A DNA stretch of 64,000 bases, taken from the NCBI RefSeq assembly GCF_030646155.1, contig NZ_JAUTDN010000002.1:297589-361588 (forward strand), given 5' to 3'. The number at the start of each line of letters is the position of its first letter. The first letter of the stretch is position 1. This DNA comes from Conexibacter sp. CPCC 205762. GTDB lineage: Bacteria; Actinomycetota; Thermoleophilia; Solirubrobacterales; Solirubrobacteraceae. The notes under the pieces were generated by a model. That model had not been told where the DNA came from. It did no database searches and saw nothing but the letters and a program-made list of their open reading frames with translations. This document shows positions 25,544 to 32,923 of this stretch, one piece after another. The position numbers and the translations under genes are program-made.

Positions 25544-25579
25544 GAAGGGCCGGGTCCCGTTGCCTGGACCCGACCCTTC
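25544..25579. terminator. Second hairpin in the 25.4-25.7 kb gap
   Basis: GAAGGG..GGGTCC (25544-25557) pairs with GGACCC..CCCTTC (25566-25579), a 13-bp stem with one mismatch and an 8-base loop. It stands 110 bp after the preceding stop, in a ~295-bp gap that otherwise holds only the -10 box of the next gene. Confidence 0.55.
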
Positions 25580-25712
25580 AGAGGAGGAGATGGACAGGAT
25601 GATGCGGCAGCGGCGCGGCTCTCACCTTGGCCCGATGGCGAAGGTTCCGGCCGGATCTTTCGCCGTGCCGCGTTCGCGGCCCGCGCGCGTCGCCGGCGCC
25701 CGGCCGCGCCAC

Positions 25713-25718
25713 TACGAT
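25713..25718 (+). promoter_or_regulatory. -10-like box TACGAT before a start codon
   Basis: TACGAT ends 8 bases before ATG 25727. The same hexamer with the same 8-base spacing precedes the dehydrogenase gene at 27242 and, on the other strand, the tRNA-Val gene. Confidence 0.55.
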
Positions 25719-25726
25719 TGCGCGCA

Positions 25727-27100
25727 ATGGCCCCACGCTCCCCCGCCGCGCCTGTCGCCGGCGCTCGCAGATGGCTGGCCGCCGTGCCCGGCTGGGGCGC
25801 GATCGTCGCGATCGTCGCCGCGCTGCTCGCCTTCGTCGCGCTCACCAACCGCTGGATGGGCTTCTTCGCCGGTCTCCGCTACGCCCACGGCGACGACGAG
25901 TACGCCTACCTGAAGCTCGCGCACGCCTTCCCCGGCTTCCCCGACGAGCGAATCGCCGACCAGCACGCCCAGCGCTGGGCCGTGCACTGGGTCGTCGGCG
26001 GGCTCGCGGACCTGACGGGCGGGTCGGCCGAGGATGTCTACCGCGTCTGTGCCGTCGCGCTCGCCGTCGCGCTGCTGCTGGTCGCCGCGACGGTCCTGCG
26101 GCGGATCGGCGCGAGCACCGCGACGACGCTGCTGGCGCTCGCCGTCGTCGCGCTCAACCCGTATGCGCTGCGCTACTACGGCCTCGAGCCGGCCTACCTC
26201 GCCGACCTCGTCTTCGACCTCTCGATGGGCCTGCTGCTGCTCGGCATGGCGCTGCGGCGGCTGCCGCTCGTGCTGGCGGCGCTGCTGCTGGCGACGATCG
26301 GGCGGCAAACGGTCTTCGCGGTCGCGCCGGTCGTCGCGCTGTGGCTGCTGATCGCGCCGGAGTGGCGCGAGGCGCGCGGTCCGGCGCTGACGGTGCGCGG
26401 CGCGCGCCGGCCGCTGCTGCCGGCGATCGCCGCGCTGCTGGTGACGGTCGTCACCTACTACGTCATCACCCGCGTCGCGGCCGGCTTCTCGAAACCCGGC
26501 GTGAGCTTCACGAGACTGACGATCCTGGAGGCGGTCGGCGACCTGCCCGGGACCGCCTCCGACCTCGCCAACCACTTCGCCCACACCGCCAACGCGCTGC
26601 TGGAGATCGCCGCGCTGCTGGCGGCGACGCTGTGGGTCGCGCGCCGGCGCCTCACGCAGCTGCCGTCGCTGTTCTGGGGCAGCCTCGCCGTCGGAGCGGC
26701 GATCGTCGTGCTCGCGGCGCTGCTCAACCCGGACCCGATCTACAACGACTACTCCTCGACGAACGAGCCGCGGCTCGTCTCGCTCGGCCTGGTGCCGCTG
26801 GCGGTCGCCTTCGCCAGCGGGCGCGGCTGGCTCGAGCGCGAGACCGCCGCGCGTCCGCTGGCCAGCTCGCCGGCGCTCGTCACGGCGCTGCTCGCGCTGC
26901 TCGCGCTCAGCTCGCTCCACCACATCTACACGTCGATCTCGACCGGCTCGAAGGAGGCGACGCTGGCGCTGGAGCTGCTGACGGCGGTCGGCCTGCTGGC
27001 GCTGCTGCTGCGCTGGGACGGCAGAACGACGAAGGCCCGCCGGGGCGGGCCTTCGGGGATGGGCGCGGGTGGTTTCGAACCACCGACCTCTCGCGTGTGA
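25727..27100 (+). CDS. Multi-pass membrane protein, possible GT-C type glycosyltransferase
   Basis: A protein of up to 457 residues with 9-11 hydrophobic segments. An extracytoplasmic loop after the first helix has the acidic pair HGDDEYAYLKLAHAFPG, like the first-loop Asp motif of GT-C/PMT-like enzymes that use lipid-linked sugars; this is the only functional hint. ATG 25727 follows TACGAT by 8 bases and gives a start without a leader. The annotated end is odd: after LLLRWDG the frame reads through the tRNA-Val terminator hairpin (27031-27054) and stops at 27098-27100 inside the tRNA gene, so the last ~22 residues look like non-coding sequence translated for lack of an earlier stop. Confidence 0.65.
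   Translation: MAPRSPAAPVAGARRWLAAVPGWGAIVAIVAALLAFVALTNRWMGFFAGLRYAHGDDEYAYLKLAHAFPGFPDERIADQHAQRWAVHWVVGGLADLTGGSAEDVYRVCAVALAVALLLVAATVLRRIGASTATTLLALAVVALNPYALRYYGLEPAYLADLVFDLSMGLLLLGMALRRLPLVLAALLLATIGRQTVFAVAPVVALWLLIAPEWREARGPALTVRGARRPLLPAIAALLVTVVTYYVITRVAAGFSKPGVSFTRLTILEAVGDLPGTASDLANHFAHTANALLEIAALLAATLWVARRRLTQLPSLFWGSLAVGAAIVVLAALLNPDPIYNDYSSTNEPRLVSLGLVPLAVAFASGRGWLERETAARPLASSPALVTALLALLALSSLHHIYTSISTGSKEATLALELLTAVGLLALLLRWDGRTTKARRGGPSGMGAGGFEPPTSRV
27031..27054 (-). terminator. Terminator hairpin of tRNA-Val
   Basis: A perfect inverted repeat: GAAGGCCCGC (27031-27040) with GCGGGCCTTC (27045-27054). It begins 5 bases after the tRNA 3' end on the minus strand and lies within the end of the plus-strand membrane-protein frame. 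Confidence 0.75.
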
Positions 27101-27131
27101 AGCGAGCGCTCTCCCACTGAGCTACGCGCCC
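27060..27131 (-). tRNA. tRNA-Val(CAC)
   Basis: A 72-nt tRNA. Acceptor GGGCGCG pairs fully with CGCGCCC, discriminator A, D-arm TAGCTCAGTGGGAGAGC, anticodon loop TTCACAC in a CTCGC/GCGAG stem with anticodon CAC, T-loop TTCGAAA. CCA is not encoded. A TACGAT -10 box lies 11 bases upstream (27148-27143). Confidence 0.95.
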
Positions 27132-27142
27132 TCGTCCGAGGG

Positions 27143-27148
27143 ATCGTA
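27143..27148 (-). promoter_or_regulatory. -10 box TACGAT of tRNA-Val
   Basis: TACGAT on the minus strand ends 11 bases before the mature tRNA 5' end. Because a tRNA cannot be chosen by coding constraints, it supports TACGAT as a real -10 hexamer in this organism. Confidence 0.6.
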
Positions 27149-27227
27149 GCGGCGCGCGCGATTCGATGCCCGGCCGGCCGCCCGGCCATCCGTCCGGAAC
27201 CCGGTGTCGAGTCGGTCCGCGATGTCG

Positions 27228-27233
27228 TACGAT
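27228..27233 (+). promoter_or_regulatory. -10-like box TACGAT at the head of the polysaccharide locus
   Basis: TACGAT ends 8 bases before ATG 27242, the first gene of block A. No ribosome site is seen between them. Confidence 0.55.
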
Positions 27234-27241
27234 TCCGCGCC

Positions 27242-28492
27242 ATGACCGTGGGAATCGTGGGACTCGGCTACGTCGGGCTGCCGCTCGCCGTCGCCTTCGC
27301 CGAGGCCGGCGACGACGTGATCGCCGTCGACGTCGACGCGCAGCGCGTCGCGACGATCGCGGCGGGCGTGTCGCTCGTCGAGGACGTGCCGTCGGAGCGG
27401 CTGGCGGCGCTCGGAGACGCGATCTCGGCGACGACCGAGTACGCCGCGCTGGTGAGAGCGGACGCGATCCTGATCTGCGTCCCGACGCCGCTGACGGCCA
27501 ACCGCGAGCCCGACCTCGGGCCGCTGATCGGCGCCGGCGAGGCGCTCGGCCGCGTGCTGCGCGTCGGCCAGCTGGTCGTGCTGGAGTCGACGACCTTCCC
27601 GGGCACCACGCGCGACACGCTCGTGCCGCTGCTGGAGGCGCGCTCGGGCCTGAAGGCCGGGCGCGACTTCAACGTCTCCTTCTCGCCCGAGCGGGTCGAC
27701 CCGGGCCGCACCGACTTCACGCTGCGCACGACGCCGAAGGTCTTCGGCGGTCTCACGCCCGAGTGCACCGCGCGCACGCGCGAGCTGTACGGCCGCGTCT
27801 GCGACGAGCTGGTCGAGGTCTCGACGCCCGAGGCGGCGGAGCTGGCGAAGCTGCTGGAGAACATCTTCCGCTCGGTCAACATCGCGCTCGTGAACGAGAT
27901 GGCGATGCTCGCCGACCGCATGGGGATCGACATCTGGGAGGTCGTCGACGCCGCGGCGACGAAGCCCTACGGCTTCATGAAGTTCCTGCCCGGCCCCGGC
28001 ATGGGCGGCCACTGCCTGCCGGTCGACCCCTTCTACCTGTCCTGGAAGGCGCGCGAGTACGACTTCCAGACCGAGTTCATCGAGCTGGCCGGCAAGGTCA
28101 ACCAGAACATGCCGTACCACTGCTTCGAGCGCGTCGAGCGGATCCTCAACGACGCCGGCAAGCCGGTGAAGGGCTCGCGCGTCGCGATCCTCGGCGTCTC
28201 CTACAAGGCCGGGATCGGCGACATCCGCGAGTCGCCGGCGCTGAAGCTGATCGAGCTGCTGAACCAGCGCGGCGCCGACCTCGGCTACCACGACCCGCAC
28301 GTGCCGGAGCTGACCCGCCAGGGGCTCAGATCGCAGCCGCTGGAGCAGCTGCTGGACGGCACCGACGTCGCGGTGATCGTGACCGCGCACCCGAGCGTCG
28401 ACCACGGCGCCGTCGTCGCGAAGGCGCCGCTCGTGCTCGACCTGCGCGGCGTCACGCGGGCGGAGGCGGCCGAGACCGCGGTCCGTCTGTGA
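27242..28492 (+). CDS. Nucleotide-sugar dehydrogenase (UDP-GlcNAc/UDP-ManNAc type)
   Basis: A 416-residue NAD-dependent four-electron dehydrogenase that oxidises a UDP-sugar C6 hydroxyl to a uronic acid. It has the N-terminal Rossmann motif GLGYVGLPLA, the substrate segment LLENIFRSVNIALVNE, the catalytic Cys in GPGMGGHCLPVDP, and the C-terminal UDP-binding domain with ILGVSYKAGIGDIRESPA. The PFYLSWKAREYDF stretch is closer to WbpA-type UDP-N-acetylglucosamine dehydrogenases than to UDP-glucose dehydrogenase. Its stop overlaps the next GTG (GTGA at 28489), so the dehydrogenase and epimerase are coupled and together would make a uronic sugar for the exopolysaccharide. The exact substrate is inferred. 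Confidence 0.9.
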   Translation: MTVGIVGLGYVGLPLAVAFAEAGDDVIAVDVDAQRVATIAAGVSLVEDVPSERLAALGDAISATTEYAALVRADAILICVPTPLTANREPDLGPLIGAGEALGRVLRVGQLVVLESTTFPGTTRDTLVPLLEARSGLKAGRDFNVSFSPERVDPGRTDFTLRTTPKVFGGLTPECTARTRELYGRVCDELVEVSTPEAAELAKLLENIFRSVNIALVNEMAMLADRMGIDIWEVVDAAATKPYGFMKFLPGPGMGGHCLPVDPFYLSWKAREYDFQTEFIELAGKVNQNMPYHCFERVERILNDAGKPVKGSRVAILGVSYKAGIGDIRESPALKLIELLNQRGADLGYHDPHVPELTRQGLRSQPLEQLLDGTDVAVIVTAHPSVDHGAVVAKAPLVLDLRGVTRAEAAETAVRL

Positions 28493-29421
28493 AGGCGCTC
28501 GTCACCGGCGGGGCCGGCTTCATCGGCTCCAACGTCGTCGACGGCCTGCTCGCCGCCGGCCACGAGGTCGCCGTCCTCGACGACCTCTCGACCGGCACGC
28601 GCGACAACCTGCCGGCGGAGGCGACGCTGCACGAGGCCGACGTCGCCGACGTCGCGGCGGTCGCGGCCGTCTTCGCGGAGGAGCGGCCCGAGGTCGTCTT
28701 CCATCTCGCCGCGCACATCGACGTGCGCGTCTCGGTCGAGGATCCGCTGCGCGACTCGGCGATCAACGTCGGCGGCACGATCAACGTGCTGAGAGCCGCG
28801 CTCGAGCACGGCGCCCGCCGCGTCGTGCTGTCGTCGACCGGCGGCGCGATCTACGGCGAGACCGAGCTGATCCCGACGCGCGAGGACGCGCCGATCCGCC
28901 CGCTCGCTCCCTACGGCCAGTCGAAGTTCTCGGCCGAGGGCTACTGCGCGCTGTTCACGCGCCTGCACGGCCTCTCGACGATCTCGCTGCGCTACGCGAA
29001 CGTCTACGGCCCGCGCCAGGACCCGCTCGGCGAGGGAGGCGTGGTGGCGATCTTCTGCGGCTGCCTGTCCAGCGGCGCGACGCCGCGGATCTTCGGCGAC
29101 GGCCTGCAGACGCGCGACTACGTCTTCGTCGGCGACGTCGTGCGCGCGAACCTGCTCGCGGCCGCCTCCGATGCGACCGAGCCGGTCAACATCGGCAGCG
29201 GCGTCGAGACGACCGTGCTGCAGCTCGCTGACGAGCTGCGCGCGCTCGGCGATGGCGAGCGGCCGTTCGAGCCGCTGCACGAGCCGGCGCGCGCCGGCGA
29301 GGTGCTGCGCAGCGCGCTCGACGCGACGCGCGCCGGCGAGCTGCTCGGCTGGCGCGCCGAGGTCGGCCTCGCCGAGGGCCTGCGCACGACGCTCGCGCAC
29401 GTCGCCGCCGGCGCCCGCTGA
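28489..29421 (+). CDS. NAD-dependent nucleotide-sugar epimerase (extended SDR)
   Basis: A 310-residue UDP-glucose 4-epimerase-like enzyme. Cofactor motif GGAGFIGS at 7-14, HLAAHIDVRVSVEDP after it, SSTGGAIYG, the active-site YGQSK, and SLRYANVYGPRQDP. It interconverts a hydroxyl configuration on an NDP-sugar; with the preceding dehydrogenase the likely pathway is UDP-GlcNAcA to UDP-GalNAcA or similar. The start is GTG 28489, overlapping the dehydrogenase stop. The downstream 75 bp carries the SRP RNA promoter. Confidence 0.88.
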   Translation: MKALVTGGAGFIGSNVVDGLLAAGHEVAVLDDLSTGTRDNLPAEATLHEADVADVAAVAAVFAEERPEVVFHLAAHIDVRVSVEDPLRDSAINVGGTINVLRAALEHGARRVVLSSTGGAIYGETELIPTREDAPIRPLAPYGQSKFSAEGYCALFTRLHGLSTISLRYANVYGPRQDPLGEGGVVAIFCGCLSSGATPRIFGDGLQTRDYVFVGDVVRANLLAAASDATEPVNIGSGVETTVLQLADELRALGDGERPFEPLHEPARAGEVLRSALDATRAGELLGWRAEVGLAEGLRTTLAHVAAGAR

Positions 29422-29483
29422 GCCGGCCGGCGGCGCGGGCCTGCGCGGCACCGCCCAGCCGCGCGCCGTGGCGCGCCCGCCGC

Positions 29484-29489
29484 TATGAT
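29484..29489 (+). promoter_or_regulatory. -10 box TATGAT of the SRP RNA gene
   Basis: TATGAT ends 7 bases before G29497, the 5' end of the RNA defined by terminal base pairing. No TTGACA-like box is seen about 17 bp further up. Confidence 0.65.
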
Positions 29490-29496
29490 CCCCCGC

Positions 29497-29768
29497 GGAC
29501 CGTGCTAGGCGGGGCATTAGCGGCGCCCTGAATCTGCAATCCGCTCTAGCAGGGCTGAATTCCCTTCCGAGGGGCGCAGGCTTTCGAGGCAGCGCGTCGT
29601 ACGGAGGCGTTGATGGTCAGGTCCCGCGCGATGACGGCCCGCGAACCAGGTCAGGTCCGGAAGGAAGCAGCCTTAAACGGTCACCGTCATGCGTTGCGGG
29701 AGTGCCTGTCCGGAGTCCACCGGCGGTAGCGAACTCGAGAACCCGCTTCGATGGAGGGTGCACGGTCC
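29497..29768 (+). ncRNA. ffs: Signal recognition particle RNA, large bacterial form with Alu domain
   Basis: About 272 nt, bounded by the closing stem GGACCGTGC (29497-29505) and GCACGGTCC (29760-29768). The 5' part, with GGCGGGGCATTAGCGG, TGCAATCCGCTCTAGCAG and GGCTGAATTCCC, is the Alu-domain signature of the Bacillus/Thermus-type large SRP RNA. The conserved domain IV apical helix, GGTCAGGTCCGGAAGGAAGC, which binds Ffh, is at about 29649-29668. Most studied actinobacteria carry the short 4.5S-like form, so the large form is notable. It is inserted between the sugar epimerase and acyltransferase genes of the polysaccharide locus. Confidence 0.93.
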
Positions 29769-29777
29769 ATATTTCCT

Positions 29778-29803
29778 CGCGCCGGGCGCTCGTGCCCGGC
29801 GCG
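29778..29803 (+). terminator. Hairpin terminator of the SRP RNA
   Basis: CGCGCCGGGC (29778-29787) pairs with GCCCGGCGCG (29794-29803) over a 6-base loop, starting 9 bases after the RNA 3' end and ending 9 bases before the next likely start codon. Confidence 0.75.
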
Positions 29804-29812
29804 CATGCGAAC

Positions 29813-30916
29813 ATGCCGGGCGTGGCGCACCCCTCCGCTGTCTCCGGCCGGATCGCCGTGCGCATGCTCGACGGCGTCGCCGCGCGCGACGAGGCGCGGC
29901 GGCTGTGGACGGCGCTGGAGGCCGACCTCGGCGGCGCCCCCGCGCTGAGCTGCTCGTGGGCCTGGACCGAGACCTGGCTCGACAGCTTCGGCGCCGCCGT
30001 GCCGCACCGCTTCGCCGTCGCGGAGGGCGCGATCGCGCTCGTGACGAGAGCGCCGGCCGCCTTCCCGCGCCCGCGTGCCTGGCATCTCGGCACGGCCGGG
30101 GAGCCGGCCGGCGCGAGCGTCTTCGTCGAGCGCAACCGGCTGCTGGCGCGGCCGGAGGCGCGCGCGCCGTTCGCCGCGGCGCTGGTCGCCGAGCTGGAGC
30201 GCGAGCGCGGCTGGGACCGGCTGCGGCTCGACGGCCTCCACGCCGACGACGCCGCGCTGCTGCTCGACGCGCTCGGCGGCCCCTCGCCGCGCGTCGCGGT
30301 CACGGTCGAGCAGAGCCCCGTCGCCGACCTGCAGGAGGGCGACGACGTGCTGGCGCAGCTGTCCGGCAGCCGCCGCCAGCGGATCCGCCGCTCGCTGAGA
30401 GCGTTCGGCGAGCTGAGCACCGAGTGGGCGCAGACGCCGCAGCAGGGGGCGGAGATCCTCGACGAGCTGATCGCGCTGCACCAGCAGCGCTGGACGGCCG
30501 CCGGCGAGCCGGGCGCGTTCGCCGACGCGCGCTACGTCGCCTTCCATCGCGCGCTCGTCGCGCGGCTGCTGCCGCGCCAGCAGGTCGCGCTCGTGCGCGT
30601 GCGCAGAGCGGCCGACGGCGAGACGGTCGGCTGTCTCTACGGCCTGCGCGACGGCGACCGCCTCTGCTTCTACCAGGGCGGCCTGCGGCAGTACGACGAC
30701 AACCGCCTGCGCGCCGGCGTCGCCGGCCACATCGCCTTCATGCGCGCCTGCCGCGAGCACGGCCTCGCCAGCTACGACTTCCTCGCGCCGGCGACGCGCT
30801 ACAAGAGCGAGCTGGCCGCGCGTGAGGAGACGCTGAGCTGGATCGAGGTCAGCCGGCCGGCCGCCTGGCGGCTGCGGCTCTCCGACGCGACCCGCGCCCT
30901 CCGCGCGAGGCGCTAG
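29813..30916 (+). CDS. FemAB/CelD-like GNAT acyltransferase (A)
   Basis: A 367-residue protein of the double-GNAT type found in polysaccharide gene clusters (CelD/BioF2-like, FemAB superfamily). Marks: LSCSWAWTETWLDSFG near the N-terminus, SRRQRIRRSLRAFGELSTEW in the middle, LIALHQQRW, ALVRVRRAADGETVGCLYGL, and the C-terminal FYQGGLRQYDDNRLRAGVAGH and DFLAPATRYKSE. These enzymes transfer acyl or aminoacyl groups. The open frame begins at 29702 within the SRP RNA, so I place the start at ATG 29813, after the RNA terminator; a later GTG/ATG pair near 29857-29863 is also possible. Two distant relatives are in block D. Confidence 0.72.
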   Translation: MPGVAHPSAVSGRIAVRMLDGVAARDEARRLWTALEADLGGAPALSCSWAWTETWLDSFGAAVPHRFAVAEGAIALVTRAPAAFPRPRAWHLGTAGEPAGASVFVERNRLLARPEARAPFAAALVAELERERGWDRLRLDGLHADDAALLLDALGGPSPRVAVTVEQSPVADLQEGDDVLAQLSGSRRQRIRRSLRAFGELSTEWAQTPQQGAEILDELIALHQQRWTAAGEPGAFADARYVAFHRALVARLLPRQQVALVRVRRAADGETVGCLYGLRDGDRLCFYQGGLRQYDDNRLRAGVAGHIAFMRACREHGLASYDFLAPATRYKSELAAREETLSWIEVSRPAAWRLRLSDATRALRARR

Positions 30917-30931
30917 ATTCCCGCGCCTTCG

Positions 30932-32125
30932 ATGCGTCTCGCCGTCTACACCGACTACGCCTACCGCCGCCACGACGGCGCCGTCTACGCCGAGCGCGCC
31001 TTCGCGCTCTTCCTCGACGCGCTCGCCGAGCGGCTCGACGGCCTCACGCTCGTCGGCCGGCTCGACCCGCGGCCCGGCAGCAGCCGCTACCGCCTGACCG
31101 ACGCGGTCACGTTCGTGCCGCTGCCGTTCTACGAGACGATCACGCGGCCGCTGTCGGCGGCGCGCGGCGTCGCCGGCTCGCTGCGGACGTTCGCGCGCGC
31201 GCTCGACGACGCCGACGCCGCCTGGCTGCTCGGCCCGCACCCGGTCGCGCTGCTGTTCGCGCTCGTCGCGCTCGCGCGTCGCAAGCCGGTGATCCTCGGC
31301 GTGCGCCAGGACACGCGCGCCTACCTCGCCACGCGCCATCCCAGCAGACGCTGGGTGCGAGCGATCGGCGAGCTGCTCGACGGCGCCTGGCGGCTGCTCG
31401 CCAAGCGCGCCCCGGTCGTCGTCGTCGGGCCCGAGGCGGCCAGCCACTACGCCGCCGCGCCGCGCGTCCTGGAGGTCGCGATCTCGCTCGTGCGCGACGC
31501 CGAGATCGCCGGCAGAGCGTCCCGCGAGGACTGGGACGCGCAGACGCTCGACGTGCTCAGCGTCGGCCGCATCGACACCGAGAAGAACCCGCTGCTGCTG
31601 GCCGACGTGCTGGCGCTGCTGGTCGCGAGAGACCCGCGCTGGCGGCTGCGGATCTGCGGCGAGGGGCCGCTGCGCGACCAGCTCGAGCAGCGGCTCGCCG
31701 AGCTGGGCGTCGCCGGCCACGCCGAGCTGCTCGGCTACCTGCCGCTCGACGGCGGCCTCTTCGACGCCTACCGCGACAGCCACGCGCTGCTGCACGTCTC
31801 CTGGACCGAGGGGCTGCCGCAGATCCTCTTCGAGGCGTTCGCCGCCGGCCTGCCGGCGGTCGCGACCGACGTCGGCGGGATCCGCGCCGCCGTCGGCGAG
31901 GCGGTCGAGCTGATCGGAGCCGGTGACGCCGAAGCCGCCGCGCGCGCGCTGGAGCGGCTGCGCGACGACGAAGCGCTGCGGGCGCGGCTGGTCGCGGCCG
32001 GCAGCGCGCAGGCGCGCGCGCACACGCTGGAGGCCGAGGTCGGGCGGGTGGCGGAGTTCGTCACGGCCGCGGCCGGCGGACGCGGCGCGGGCGCGGGCGC
32101 GCGCGGGCGCGAGGGCGCGCGATGA
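30932..32125 (+). CDS. GT4-family glycosyltransferase (A)
   Basis: A 397-residue GT-B glycosyltransferase. The C-terminal half has the family 4 pattern: LDVLSVGRIDTEKNPLLLADV, LRICGEGPLRDQL, AELLGYLPLDGGLFDAYRDSHALLHVSWTEGLPQILFEAFAAGLPAVATDVGG. The EGLPQILFE segment holds the EX7E-type donor-binding acids. The tail is Gly/Ala/Arg-rich. No signal peptide. It begins 15 bp after the acyltransferase stop and its stop overlaps the next ATG (ATGA at 32122). It transfers a sugar from an NDP-sugar to a lipid-linked oligosaccharide, by inference from the locus. Confidence 0.85.
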   Translation: MRLAVYTDYAYRRHDGAVYAERAFALFLDALAERLDGLTLVGRLDPRPGSSRYRLTDAVTFVPLPFYETITRPLSAARGVAGSLRTFARALDDADAAWLLGPHPVALLFALVALARRKPVILGVRQDTRAYLATRHPSRRWVRAIGELLDGAWRLLAKRAPVVVVGPEAASHYAAAPRVLEVAISLVRDAEIAGRASREDWDAQTLDVLSVGRIDTEKNPLLLADVLALLVARDPRWRLRICGEGPLRDQLEQRLAELGVAGHAELLGYLPLDGGLFDAYRDSHALLHVSWTEGLPQILFEAFAAGLPAVATDVGGIRAAVGEAVELIGAGDAEAAARALERLRDDEALRARLVAAGSAQARAHTLEAEVGRVAEFVTAAAGGRGAGAGARGREGAR

Positions 32126-32889
32126 ACGAGACGATCTCGCTCTGCTATCACGGCGTCAGCCCGAGCTGGCCCGACGCGATGGCGGTCACACAGCAGCAGC
32201 TGCACAGCCAGGTCGCCTGGTTCATGCGGCGCGGCTACCGCCCCGTGACGGTGCGCGAGGCGGCGCGGCCGGGCGGCGGCAAGCGGCTCGCGATCACGTT
32301 CGACGACGCGCTCCTGTCGGTCCACGAGCTGGCGCTGCCGGTGCTCGAGCGGCTCGGCGCGATCGCGACCGTCTACGCGCCGTCGGTGCCGATCGCCGAG
32401 CAGACGCCGATGGCGTGGCCGGAGGTCGCGCGTCACCTGCAGACCGAGCACGCGCGCGAGCTGGAGCCGATGACGGCCGGGCAGCTGCGCGCGGTCGCCG
32501 CGCAGGGCTGGGAGGTCGGCTCGCACACGCGCACCCACCCGTGGCTGCCGAGAGTCGCCGACGACGGCGAGCTGCGGCACGAGCTGGAGGGCTCCAAGCG
32601 GGAGCTGGAGGCGCTGCTGGAGCTGGAGCTGGCGACGCTCGCCTATCCCTTCGGCGCACACGACGAGCGCGTCGCCGCCGCGACCGCCGCGGCCGGCTAC
32701 GAAGCGGCGGTGACGCTGCCGGTGCGGGTGCCGGCGTGGCCGGCGCAGCCCAGCGCGCACGAGCTGATGCGGCTGCCGCGGATCGGCGTCTACCGCGTCG
32801 ACGAGTGGCGCCGCTTCCGCGTCAAGGTCGCGCGGCCGGTGCGACTCCTGCGCGCCAGCTCGCTCTGGGATCTGGTGAGGCGGGGCTGA
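32122..32889 (+). CDS. Polysaccharide deacetylase (NodB/CE4), cytoplasmic-looking
   Basis: A 255-residue carbohydrate esterase 4 domain with no signal peptide. Metal and catalytic motifs: ISLCYHGVS at the start, AITFDDALLS (TFDD intact), GSHTRTHPWLP (two His ligands) and TLAYPFGAHDE. Such enzymes remove N- or O-acetyl groups from sugars. Without an export signal it may act on a lipid-linked precursor. The ATG overlaps the preceding glycosyltransferase stop. Confidence 0.87.
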   Translation: MNETISLCYHGVSPSWPDAMAVTQQQLHSQVAWFMRRGYRPVTVREAARPGGGKRLAITFDDALLSVHELALPVLERLGAIATVYAPSVPIAEQTPMAWPEVARHLQTEHARELEPMTAGQLRAVAAQGWEVGSHTRTHPWLPRVADDGELRHELEGSKRELEALLELELATLAYPFGAHDERVAAATAAAGYEAAVTLPVRVPAWPAQPSAHELMRLPRIGVYRVDEWRRFRVKVARPVRLLRASSLWDLVRRG

Positions 32890-32923
32890 AGGTGGGGACG
32901 ATCCCTGCCGATATGGAGCGCAT

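Noticed and set aside
29702..29812. N-terminal extension of the acyltransferase into the SRP RNA
   Set aside because: The extension overlaps the RNA and its terminator hairpin; ATG 29813 after the hairpin gives a complete domain.
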